Below, one piece after another: positions 1 through 5,043 of a stretch of DNA of 12,365 bases. Within the stretch, counting starts at the first letter, position 1, and each line of letters begins with the position of its first letter. Source of the stretch: JBCCFX01 sp039029515 (GTDB lineage Bacteria; Planctomycetota; Phycisphaerae; Phycisphaerales; SM1A02). The DNA lies in assembly GCA_039029515.1 (NCBI GenBank), contig JBCCFX010000124.1:1-12365 (forward strand), written 5' to 3'. Below the pieces are notes generated by a model. That model was not told where the DNA came from, did not search any database, and was given only the letters and a program-made list of their open reading frames with translations. Position numbers and translations under genes: made by a program.

Positions 1-91
1 CCAATACTTCACAGCCATTAGCGGCACAGTGAGGTCATACAACTACGATGGCCGCAATTTGCGCCAACAGAACTCTTCCGAGTCGTTGTAT
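1..91. other. Left-edge spacer, no callable gene
   Basis: No complete gene is visible here. Two plus frames stop early (TAG at 19-21 and TGA at 30-32), so the last few codons of a plus-strand gene could lie at the edge. Too few residues are left to choose a frame or name a product. The third plus frame stays open to 211 but runs antisense into the DUF481 gene and looks like a shadow. Confidence 0.4.
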
Positions 92-119
92 ACACGCCGA
101 TCCCGATGGATCGGCGTGT
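92..119 (-). terminator. Strong hairpin, probable transcription end
   Basis: A perfect 12-bp inverted repeat (92-103 with 108-119, arm ACACGCCGATCC) closes on a 4-nt loop. It lies 23 nt past the stop codon of the DUF481 gene, where an intrinsic terminator is expected. Neither strand has a T-tract after the stem, so a Rho-independent terminator is not proven. It could instead protect a 3' end, or serve a plus-strand gene ending at the left edge. Confidence 0.45.
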
Positions 120-142
120 GTCGTTCACGCATTCGACGCTGC

Positions 143-1207
143 TCAGAAATTGAACACGAGCGCGGCGTAGGCCGAGAAATCACTGTCCGTGAAGCTTGGA
201 TCCGCCAGTGATTCGTACTCATTCGTGACACCGAACTTCAGGTTGATGCCTTCCAGTTCCTCGATGTTGATCGTCAGGTCGAGGTTCGAGACAAGCCGAA
301 ACTCGCCGCTATCGCGGAACTCCGGAAAGAACGTCGTCCCGCCGGCAAGTTGCACGCTGCCGTTCATCGCATACGAGAATTCGGCGCCGAGCAGACCTTC
401 GGGCGCGAGTTCATCGTCAGGCGAGCCGAATTCCTTGCGTAACCCGCCACCGATGCGTCCGGTGAGTTTGAAGTACGTGTACGTCTCGCCGTCGGCGTTC
501 TCGCGCTGGATGTCACGAAGGACATAGCCAAGCCCGCCGCTCGCAGTGATGCGCGAATCCCACGGCTGAAACTCATCGGCATCGAATCGTGACTGGAGAA
601 ACGCCGTCCAGTCGGTGTTCGCTTTCTTCCATTCGTTGAACGTGCCGACGGTCACGCGGTTCTCTGTTCGATCTCCACGATCCGTCGACAGCCGATACGT
701 CGTGTCGAACCGAAACAACGAACCATCGTCCTCGACGCTGGTGCGAAATGTCGTGCGGAAGTCCGCGGTCTCGGTCGATCCCTGGCTGCCGTTCGCGCCG
801 ACTTCAATCTGCGACTTCCACTTCGGCTTGTCCGGCTCGAGCACTTCGGGTTCCGCCGGGACGTCGACGGCTGGCGCGGGCATAGACGCGACGGCTGCAT
901 CTGGTGTCGACGTGGTCGTGGACTGTGGAGTCGGTCGGACGGGTGCGATCGCGGGCATCGGCGTTCCGTTGATCAACTCAATGCCGGTCAGCGGGATCTC
1001 AATATCGCCAAGGATCGGATGCTGCAGGACGATGTTCTCCTGACCGCGTTCAATGACCGTGCCATCGAGCTCCTCGCCAGAGATCAACGTGATGGTGTCC
1101 GAGGCATGCGCCACGTTCATCAGGACGAGGATCAGGATGACGGGAAGAACGACGACGCCGCGCACCGGGCGACTCCTCTCGGCGACGCGTGTCGATCGCC
1201 GAGGCAT
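143..1207 (-). CDS. DUF481 family outer-membrane protein
   Basis: This 354-residue exported protein is probably a beta-barrel of the outer membrane. Residues 1-36 form a signal peptide: an Arg-rich start, a hydrophobic core at about 17-31, and an AHA-S cleavage site. Residues 37-83 form a small beta domain with the LISGEELDGTV and ILGDIEIPL patterns often fused in front of DUF481. A Pro/Thr/Ala-rich linker spans about 84-127. From about 129 to the end runs a DUF481 (YdiY-like) domain of alternating aromatic and polar beta strands (FRFDTTYRLS, WTAFLQSRFDADEF). It ends in Phe-Asn-Phe, the terminal aromatic signature recognised by BAM. The role of DUF481 proteins is not established. The gene is monocistronic and divergent from the next gene. 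No Shine-Dalgarno is evident at this start; the signal peptide supports it. Confidence 0.85.
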   Translation of the reverse strand: MPRRSTRVAERSRPVRGVVVLPVILILVLMNVAHASDTITLISGEELDGTVIERGQENIVLQHPILGDIEIPLTGIELINGTPMPAIAPVRPTPQSTTTSTPDAAVASMPAPAVDVPAEPEVLEPDKPKWKSQIEVGANGSQGSTETADFRTTFRTSVEDDGSLFRFDTTYRLSTDRGDRTENRVTVGTFNEWKKANTDWTAFLQSRFDADEFQPWDSRITASGGLGYVLRDIQRENADGETYTYFKLTGRIGGGLRKEFGSPDDELAPEGLLGAEFSYAMNGSVQLAGGTTFFPEFRDSGEFRLVSNLDLTINIEELEGINLKFGVTNEYESLADPSFTDSDFSAYAALVFNF

Positions 1208-1225
1208 CGGTTCGCGTCAGTTTCA

Positions 1226-1254
1226 GGTCTACGGTTCGGTCTCGGATGCATCAA
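1226..1254 (-). promoter_or_regulatory. Candidate sigma-70-type promoter for DUF481 gene
   Basis: Read on the minus strand, TTGATG (1254-1249) and TAGACC (1231-1226) are separated by exactly 17 nt. The -35 matches four of six consensus bases and the -10 only three. The -10 ends 18 nt before the ATG, so the leader would be about 11 nt. The match is weak and rests mainly on the spacing. Confidence 0.3.
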
Positions 1255-1364
1255 GATGCCATGAGCACTGACAACGCAATCGGCACTGCAACGCCTCTCA
1301 ATCGAATAATCGTGGAGACCTTCGTGCGCGAGCGACCGTCCTGAACGACGCCGTCGCTTGCCGA

Positions 1365-1370
1365 TACCAT
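1365..1370 (+). promoter_or_regulatory. Candidate -10 element (TACCAT)
   Basis: TACCAT here is identical to the -10 candidates in front of the 174-aa zinc-finger gene and the MDR oxidoreductase gene. The -35 region (TGAACG, 17 nt upstream) is poor. Transcription from here would begin close to the ATG at 1381 and leave about 165 nt before the zinc-ribbon gene at 1545. Confidence 0.35.
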
Positions 1371-1380
1371 ACGACGACGG

Positions 1381-1503
1381 ATGGCCGGCGAATTCAGAAC
1401 CCGCTTGGGGCTCGCGGTGGGCCTCCGTGGTGAGCGATGCGTTCCGATGTCGCGAAACTATTCGCCCCGGAATCCCACGAATTCTCATTCCGTCGCGCCC
1501 TGA
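1381..1503 (+). CDS. Possible 40-aa leader ORF
   Basis: This ATG-initiated reading frame of 40 codons begins 10 nt after the TACCAT element, the same near-leaderless arrangement seen at several other genes here. The predicted peptide begins MAGEFRTRLGLAVGLRGE and has no recognised domain. Its TGA overlaps another ATG (TGATG at 1501-1505) that opens a 10-codon frame ending just before the zinc-ribbon gene. Third codon positions are GC-rich, but that is common by chance in this genome. It could be a leader peptide for the downstream gene or simply noise. Confidence 0.22.
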   Translation: MAGEFRTRLGLAVGLRGERCVPMSRNYSPRNPTNSHSVAP

Positions 1504-1544
1504 TGCCCGATTCGATCCGCCAGTTGACGACCTGAGACCGCACC

Positions 1545-2360
1545 ATGGCCGAGACCGACCCCCCAGAACCCGCGCCCGACCAACCAGATCGTCCGATCGA
1601 CGACGGCGGCGATCACATTCCGCTCGAGCCCGTCGAATCGTCTGAGCCGACATCGACCGCGCCCACGAAGGCATCGGTCAGCGATCTCGATGTCTGTCCG
1701 AATTGCACCGCGCCGATGCCTGCCGCAGATCAGCTCGTGTGCCTGCGGTGTGGCTTCGATCTGAAGACGCTCTCGGTGATCGATACAGAGAAGTCCGAGG
1801 AACTCGTCGAAGCCGCTCCGGCGCCGGGCAGCAATGTTCTGCTGCGCAAGGGCATCCTCGAACCTTGGTTGCCGCTGGGCGTCGCGGCGGCGGGGTTCAT
1901 CGCGCTGCTCATCGGCATCCTCTCGGGTTGGGTTGGTCTGTATCCCGATCTTCAGTTTGTGGCGGCGGAAGCTGACCGTACGGTGATCGATGTGCCATGG
2001 TCAGACCGTGGCGTCGTCGTGCTTCGACTGCTCGCCGCGTTGGCGATGTGGTGGGGATGTGCGATTGGGGCGCTGTTGGTGACCGCGCGCCTCGTCGGGA
2101 TGGTGCCCGGCGATGTGAAGACCGTGGCATTCCGTGCGCTTGCGTGCGTCAGCGCGGCCCTGGTCGTGATGCTGTTCGACTTGCACCGATCGATCGAGCA
2201 CCTGACGGAACTCGTCGCCGGCGCTGCTGTCTATGCCGCGTTGTCGATGGTGTTCTTTCGATTGAAACCGCGCGATGCCGCCACGTTGGCGGGCATCACG
2301 CTGAGCATGTTTATGGTGGTCTATCTTGGCGCCCGCATCATCACATGGGTGACGGTGTAG
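1545..2360 (+). CDS. Zinc-ribbon polytopic membrane protein, unknown function
   Basis: I do not recognise a family for this 271-residue protein. Residues 1-48 are acidic and Pro-rich and probably disordered. A compact zinc ribbon follows (C51-P-N-C54 and C66-L-R-C69), and an acidic stretch leads to about five predicted membrane segments (roughly 109-130, 156-183, 193-212, 220-238 and 246-266). The ribbon should therefore lie on one face of the inner membrane. Proteins of the form zinc ribbon plus membrane bundle are frequent, mostly uncharacterised, in planctomycete-like genomes. The start is fixed by an in-frame TGA at 1533-1535; only ATG 1545 follows before the conserved part. The Shine-Dalgarno is weak. 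The gene is convergent with the FKBP gene, and a G-rich heptamer array begins within 7 nt of its TAG. Confidence 0.7.
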   Translation: MAETDPPEPAPDQPDRPIDDGGDHIPLEPVESSEPTSTAPTKASVSDLDVCPNCTAPMPAADQLVCLRCGFDLKTLSVIDTEKSEELVEAAPAPGSNVLLRKGILEPWLPLGVAAAGFIALLIGILSGWVGLYPDLQFVAAEADRTVIDVPWSDRGVVVLRLLAALAMWWGCAIGALLVTARLVGMVPGDVKTVAFRALACVSAALVVMLFDLHRSIEHLTELVAGAAVYAALSMVFFRLKPRDAATLAGITLSMFMVVYLGARIITWVTV

Positions 2361-2366
2361 AGGAGA

Positions 2367-2415
2367 GGGAAGAGGGAAGAGGGAAGAGGGAAGAGGGAAA
2401 AGGGACTTGGGATTC
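2367..2415 (+). repeat. Heptanucleotide array, seven GGG-N4 units
   Basis: Seven consecutive 7-bp units each begin with GGG, at 2367, 2374, 2381, 2388, 2395, 2402 and 2409. The first four are GGGAAGA. The last three drift to GGGAAAA, GGGACTT and GGGATTC. Seven G3 tracts separated by 4-nt loops meet the usual G-quadruplex rule (G3 with N1-7 loops, four or more tracts). The G-rich strand is the sense strand of the zinc-ribbon gene, which ends 6 nt upstream, so a transcript would carry the array at the start of its 3' UTR. Confidence 0.9.
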
Positions 2416-2427
2416 AGCTCACAACCC

Positions 2428-2476
2428 TCTACTTTCTACTCTCTACTTTCTATTTGCCACTCTCTCCTCTCAACCC
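2428..2476. repeat. Degenerate pyrimidine heptamer array (TCTACTT)
   Basis: Four 7-bp units (2428-2455) follow the consensus TCTACTT: two exact copies, one ending in C, and one with T for C at position 5. Three looser pyrimidine-rich units run on to 2476. The array ends 2 nt from the stop of the minus-strand FKBP gene, so that gene's transcript would continue into a purine-rich AAGTAGA-type repeat. It lacks runs of four G3 tracts, so the 7-bp period is not only a consequence of quadruplex-forming sequence. It is out of phase with the neighbouring GGG array. Confidence 0.65.
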
Positions 2477-2478
2477 AC

Positions 2479-2895
2479 TCACACCCCGCTGGGAACGCGA
2501 CCGACGCGTTTGACGGTTACGGTGCCGACGATGGTGGTGTTGGGTGGAACCTTGTCGCCGTAGCCGGCGCGGCCCCAATGGCGTTGCGGCGGAATCGAGA
2601 CCGTGCGTGTGCCGCCGGCCTTCATGCCGATCACGGCATCATCAATCCCGAGGATCACGACGCCGGTCCCTGCAGTGAACGAGAAGTTTGTCTGACTGAG
2701 CACCGTCTCGCCTTCGCGCGTGCGGAGGTCGTAGTTCACGGTGACGTAATCACCCTTCTCGACTGCTTTGCCGGCACCGATTTTTTCGTCCATAACCTCG
2801 ATGTCGGTCTCGCTGATCTGAATCGGCGCGCGCTCACAGCCGGTCAGATTAAGGCTGATCACACCGACCACGATTATGGCACCTAGGCGTCGCAT
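2479..2895 (-). CDS. FKBP-type peptidyl-prolyl isomerase lipoprotein
   Basis: This 138-residue protein should be a membrane-anchored prolyl isomerase acting outside the cytoplasm. Residues 1-19 form a lipoprotein signal with lipobox L17-T-G-C20. An FKBP domain fills about 45-131: strand VTVNYDLRTREG (51-62, with the conserved Tyr at 55), VILGIDDAVIGMKAGG (80-95), and IPP...WGRAGYGDKVPPNTTI (101-122). Compared with FKBP12, the Trp at the floor of the pocket is Ile (about 84) and the Tyr before the PPP loop is Trp (107). The usual Asp and the late Phe also appear replaced, so catalysis may be weak and the domain may serve mainly as a chaperone. It lies 45 nt downstream of the acetyltransferase gene and has its own promoter candidate. 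A heptamer array begins 2 nt after its stop. Confidence 0.85.
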   Translation of the reverse strand: MRRLGAIIVVGVISLNLTGCERAPIQISETDIEVMDEKIGAGKAVEKGDYVTVNYDLRTREGETVLSQTNFSFTAGTGVVILGIDDAVIGMKAGGTRTVSIPPQRHWGRAGYGDKVPPNTTIVGTVTVKRVGRVPSGV

Positions 2896-2901
2896 ACCAG
2901 G

Positions 2902-2930
2902 ACTATCGGTCGTTCGATGGTCAGGCTGAA
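2902..2930 (-). promoter_or_regulatory. Candidate promoter, leaderless FKBP transcript
   Basis: On the minus strand, GATAGT (2907-2902) ends 6 nt before the ATG, and a TTCAGC hexamer lies 17 nt upstream of it (2930-2925; three of six consensus bases). A start about 7 nt after the -10 would put the first transcribed base at or next to the A of the ATG. No Shine-Dalgarno fits in the gap. The -10 resembles the one in front of tmk (CATAGT). Confidence 0.45.
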
Positions 2931-2940
2931 GTGGCGGTCA

Positions 2941-3549
2941 TTAGCGCGGGCGTGCCGGGACGCCAGCGACGGTCGTACCTGGCTCCACATCTTCGGTCAC
3001 GACGGCACCAGCTCCGATAACGGCCGTGCTCCCGATGCGAACATTCGGGAGGACGCGCGAACCGAGGCCCACGAGGGCATGTTCGCCGACGGTCACGCCG
3101 CCGCCGAGGACAGCGCCGGGCGCGATGTGCGCGAACTCATAGATCTCGTTGTCATGTTCAACGATGGCGCCACTGTTGATGATGACGCCGCGGCCGAGTG
3201 CAGCCCGGGCATTCACGACCGCGAGCGGGCCGATGAAGACGCCATCACCGAGTGCGACATTTGAGGCCACCGCGGCGAATGGATGCAACACGGGGATCCA
3301 CACATGACCTGCGAACGTGTTCATCCATGTCTGCCGATGCTCGCTCGCACCCACCGCAGCGTGTAATGCGGCCTCCGGATGGGCATGAAGCGACTCGACT
3401 GTTCCGAGGTGTGGCACGTCAAGATCGTCGGCGTCGGCGTTGTCATCCACGTACCCGGCGCACCGAACATCCATCATTCGAAGCGCATCAAGAACGACCG
3501 CGGCATGTCCGCCGCCACCAAGTAGAATGACGTAGGGCATGGCGCTCAT
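2941..3549 (-). CDS. NeuD/PglD-type acyltransferase
   Basis: This 202-residue protein is an O- or N-acetyltransferase of the NeuD/PglD/EpsM-like group, which acetylate sugars for surface glycans using acetyl-CoA. The N-terminal nucleotide-sugar domain begins YVILLGGGGHAAVVLDAL (6-23). Left-handed beta-helix hexapeptide repeats start near residue 96 and continue to the end. The catalytic-base region is V-E-H132-D, with H141 in FAHIAPGA, matching the His pair of PglD; the C-terminus ends in the usual TVAGVPARP. The first ATG (3549) overlaps the stop of the upstream gene as ATGA and has a GAGGTG Shine-Dalgarno. An in-frame ATG at 3540 is an alternative. No other sugar-nucleotide genes are in view, so the substrate cannot be inferred. 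Confidence 0.85.
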   Translation of the reverse strand: MSAMPYVILLGGGGHAAVVLDALRMMDVRCAGYVDDNADADDLDVPHLGTVESLHAHPEAALHAAVGASEHRQTWMNTFAGHVWIPVLHPFAAVASNVALGDGVFIGPLAVVNARAALGRGVIINSGAIVEHDNEIYEFAHIAPGAVLGGGVTVGEHALVGLGSRVLPNVRIGSTAVIGAGAVVTEDVEPGTTVAGVPARPR

Positions 3550-4070
3550 GTGGTCACCTCTTCTTCAGTGCCTCGGGTGGGCATCGTCGTCGCGGCGTTG
3601 TCATCGTCCTTCGCCGTGCGGCGTGGTCGCGGGTAGCGTTCCGCGGTTGCACGATCCCAGCCGCGATGATATTCCGCGATTCGAATGCCGTGAAAGCTCG
3701 AACCGCAGCGGTAACAGACGAGGCGAACCTTCGAGAACAGCAGCAGCGCGACGTCGATCACGAGAATGGCAATCAGAGCGCTGAACACGAGCGGGTTGGT
3801 CGCAAGCCCCGAAACGCCGATCGCTGCACCGACGAACGCGAGCACCACGACGATCGCGGTGGCCGCGGGAAACACCTTGTCGCGATAGAGGTCCGTACCG
3901 CCACACGCGAGACAGCGCCGAAGCCGGTCGCTGTCATCCATGGCCGCTTCCCAATCGAGATAAACCTCGCGCTCGCTCCCGACAACGGTGACCCGCGTCG
4001 GGCGGAGCGTGGAGTCGAGATCGATCCGGCCGATCTTCCGACGCGACATGTCCCGCAGTTCGATACGCAT
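3546..4070 (-). CDS. Zinc-finger two-helix membrane protein, unknown function
   Basis: I do not recognise a named family for this 174-residue protein. Residues 1-45 are soluble and beta-like. C53-L-A-C56 is followed by two hydrophobic segments (about 68-88 and 93-113), then C119-Y-R-C122. The two CxxC knuckles therefore flank a membrane hairpin and would meet on the same side, probably forming one zinc site on the cytoplasmic face. After it comes a conserved-looking motif (RIAEYHRGWDRATAERYP, 130-147) and a charged, probably disordered tail. It leads a two-gene unit with the acetyltransferase (4-nt ATGA overlap), and its promoter is back to back with that of tmk. Confidence 0.7.
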   Translation of the reverse strand: MRIELRDMSRRKIGRIDLDSTLRPTRVTVVGSEREVYLDWEAAMDDSDRLRRCLACGGTDLYRDKVFPAATAIVVVLAFVGAAIGVSGLATNPLVFSALIAILVIDVALLLFSKVRLVCYRCGSSFHGIRIAEYHRGWDRATAERYPRPRRTAKDDDNAATTMPTRGTEEEVTT

Positions 4071-4081
4071 CGTTCGTGCGC

Positions 4082-4110
4082 ATGGTACTCGCGTGCGGAC
4101 AGGATGTCGG
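4082..4110 (-). promoter_or_regulatory. Promoter of the zinc-finger/acetyltransferase pair
   Basis: On the minus strand, CCGACA (4110-4105, GACA conserved) and TACCAT (4087-4082) are spaced by exactly 17 nt. The -10 ends 11 nt before the ATG at 4070, leaving a leader of only about 4-5 nt and no room for a Shine-Dalgarno. Its -35 is 4 bp from the -35 of the divergent tmk promoter. Confidence 0.5.
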
Positions 4111-4114
4111 GGAC

Positions 4115-4143
4115 TTGCGTCGAATGCGTCCCGCGTGCATAGT
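4115..4143 (+). promoter_or_regulatory. tmk promoter, leaderless arrangement
   Basis: TTGCGT (4115-4120) and CATAGT (4138-4143) are spaced by 17 nt. The -10 ends 7 nt before the tmk ATG at 4151, so transcription should begin at or next to the start codon. It forms a compact back-to-back pair with the minus promoter, the two -35 boxes being 4 bp apart. Confidence 0.5.
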
Positions 4144-4150
4144 CCCCGCG

Positions 4151-4789
4151 ATGTTTGACCTGTGTGATGCCCTTCGCGGGCGATTCATCGTGTTCGATGG
4201 CCCGGACGGATCGGGCAAGACGACGCAGTTTCACCGCTTCGCCGAAGCCTGCCGCGCGCACACGCTGGATGTGTGCGAGGTCCGCGAGCCGGGCGGGACG
4301 CACATCGGTGAGCAGATCCGGAACATCCTACTCGATCCCGGCAACGAGGACATGAGCCTGCGCTGCGAGATGATGCTCTATATGGCATCGCGTGCTCAGC
4401 TCATCGAGCAGATGATCCGCCCGGCGCTCGAACGGGGCGAACTCGTCCTCGCAGATCGGTTCATCAGCTCGACGCTGGCCTATCAGGGCACCGCGGGGGG
4501 GATGAGTCAGGAAGAGATCCTCGCGGTCGGCCGCGTTGCGATCGGCAATATCTGGCCGGAACTGACGGTGGTGTTCGACGTTGATTCTTCGACCGCCGCT
4601 CGCCGGCTGAACCCGCTGCTTGATCGGATGGAACAGAAAGGCGAAGCGTTTCATGCGCGCGTCCGTCAGGGCTATCTCGCGCAGGCGCAGGCCACGCCGG
4701 ATGAATATCTGGTGATCGACGCCAGTCCGTGTGAAGACGATGTCTCCGCAGCGCTGATTACGGGTTTGAAGGCGCGGCTGGGTGTGTAG
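4151..4789 (+). CDS. tmk: Thymidylate kinase
   Basis: Thymidylate kinase (dTMP kinase) phosphorylates dTMP to dTDP with ATP in the cytoplasm, supplying dTTP for DNA synthesis. The 212-residue length is typical. The P-loop is GPDGSGKT (17-24), the substrate-binding REPGGT is at 45-50, the DRF motif at 102-104 is followed by SSTLAYQG, and the LID region with basic residues (RRLNPLLDRMEQKG) lies near 151-164, followed by ARVRQGYL. A longer in-frame start at 4076 would add 25 unconserved residues and would lie upstream of the promoter. ATG 4151, 9 residues before the first beta strand, is therefore preferred. There is no Shine-Dalgarno. No holB or other usual partner follows; a repeat-filled spacer comes next. 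Confidence 0.95.
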   Translation: MFDLCDALRGRFIVFDGPDGSGKTTQFHRFAEACRAHTLDVCEVREPGGTHIGEQIRNILLDPGNEDMSLRCEMMLYMASRAQLIEQMIRPALERGELVLADRFISSTLAYQGTAGGMSQEEILAVGRVAIGNIWPELTVVFDVDSSTAARRLNPLLDRMEQKGEAFHARVRQGYLAQAQATPDEYLVIDASPCEDDVSAALITGLKARLGV

Positions 4790-4793
4790 GACA

Positions 4794-4821
4794 GCTATTA
4801 GCTATCAGATCTCAGCAATCA
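4794..4821 (+). repeat. Degenerate heptamer array (GCTATCA)
   Basis: Four 7-bp units begin 4 nt after the tmk stop. Their consensus is GCTATCA: the second unit is exact, the first and fourth differ by one base each, and the third (GATCTCA) by two. Seven nt separate the array from the GTAG foot of the REP-like palindrome. No G3 tracts are present. Confidence 0.55.
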
Positions 4822-4827
4822 GTGAGT

Positions 4828-4982
4828 TGTAGGGCGGGGGCTGTGCCCCCGCCGAGTTTCGGTGCGACACATCCCGAGTCGTTCGTGTTTCAGCATTGTT
4901 GTCGTATTCCAGGCAACTCCGAGTGCCGCAGTGTTCCCATGGCGGACGACATTCCCGGCGGGGGCACAGCCCCCGCCCTACA
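4828..4982. repeat. Paired inverted REP-like palindromes (BIME/MITE-like)
   Basis: Two 27-bp segments (4828-4854 and 4956-4982) are exact reverse complements of each other. Each contains a hairpin: arms GGCGGGGGC and GCCCCCGCC, loop TGT, with GTAG directly at the outer foot (4829-4832, and CTAC at 4978-4981). A GTAG tetranucleotide beside a palindrome is the hallmark of REP sequences mobilised by RAYT (TnpA-REP, Y1 HUH) transposases, and facing pairs are the BIME arrangement. The 101-bp interior has no ORF. The whole could equally be a short non-autonomous element with 27-bp terminal inverted repeats. The hairpins may also end or protect the tmk transcript. No transposase gene lies in the window. 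Confidence 0.7.
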
Positions 4983-4994
4983 CATCGCGCCCAA

Positions 4995-5025
4995 CCCATA
5001 ACCCATAACCCATAACCCATAACCC
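4995..5025 (-). repeat. Heptanucleotide array (GGGTTAT on minus)
   Basis: Four CCCATAA units followed by a fifth CCC give five C3 tracts at 4995, 5002, 5009, 5016 and 5023, an exact 7-nt period. The minus strand therefore reads GGGTTAT with five G3 tracts and can form a G-quadruplex; the unit is one base longer than the vertebrate telomere repeat. The array ends 5 nt before the -10 element of the MDR gene, so the G-rich strand is the template strand of that gene. Confidence 0.9.
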
Positions 5026-5030
5026 ACCGC

Positions 5031-5036
5031 TACCAT
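5031..5036 (+). promoter_or_regulatory. Candidate -10 (TACCAT) of the MDR gene
   Basis: TACCAT fits the TANNNT pattern of leaderless promoters and ends 7 nt before ATG 5044. The -35 position falls inside the heptamer array and has no consensus hexamer, so activity might depend on the array itself or on an activator. The alternative ATG at 5035 lies inside this element, which argues for 5044 as the real start. Confidence 0.4.
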
Positions 5037-5043
5037 GCTCCGC

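Larger units (their letters stand above)
1208..1544. other. Divergent intergenic spacer
   Basis: This 337-nt spacer separates two divergent genes. It holds a candidate minus promoter for the DUF481 gene, a candidate plus -10 element at 1365-1370, and a possible 40-codon ORF at 1381-1503, each listed separately. The overlapping longer frames (plus 1358-1645 and minus 1132-1674) are rich in Arg and Ser and look like GC-rich shadows. I see no heptamer array, hairpin or RNA gene in it. Confidence 0.6.

Noticed and set aside
1132..1674. 180-codon minus frame across the divergent spacer
   Set aside because: It overlaps both flanking genes out of frame, has an Arg/Ser-rich composition typical of GC-rich shadow frames, and no recognisable domain.
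2361..2478. CRISPR-like array
   Set aside because: Units are 7 bp with no spacers, no cas genes are in the window, and both flanks are ordinary convergent genes.
3666..4142. 158-codon plus frame opposite the zinc-finger gene
   Set aside because: It is antisense to a coherent membrane protein, contains no domain, and is rich in Arg, Asp, Glu and His as expected for a shadow frame.
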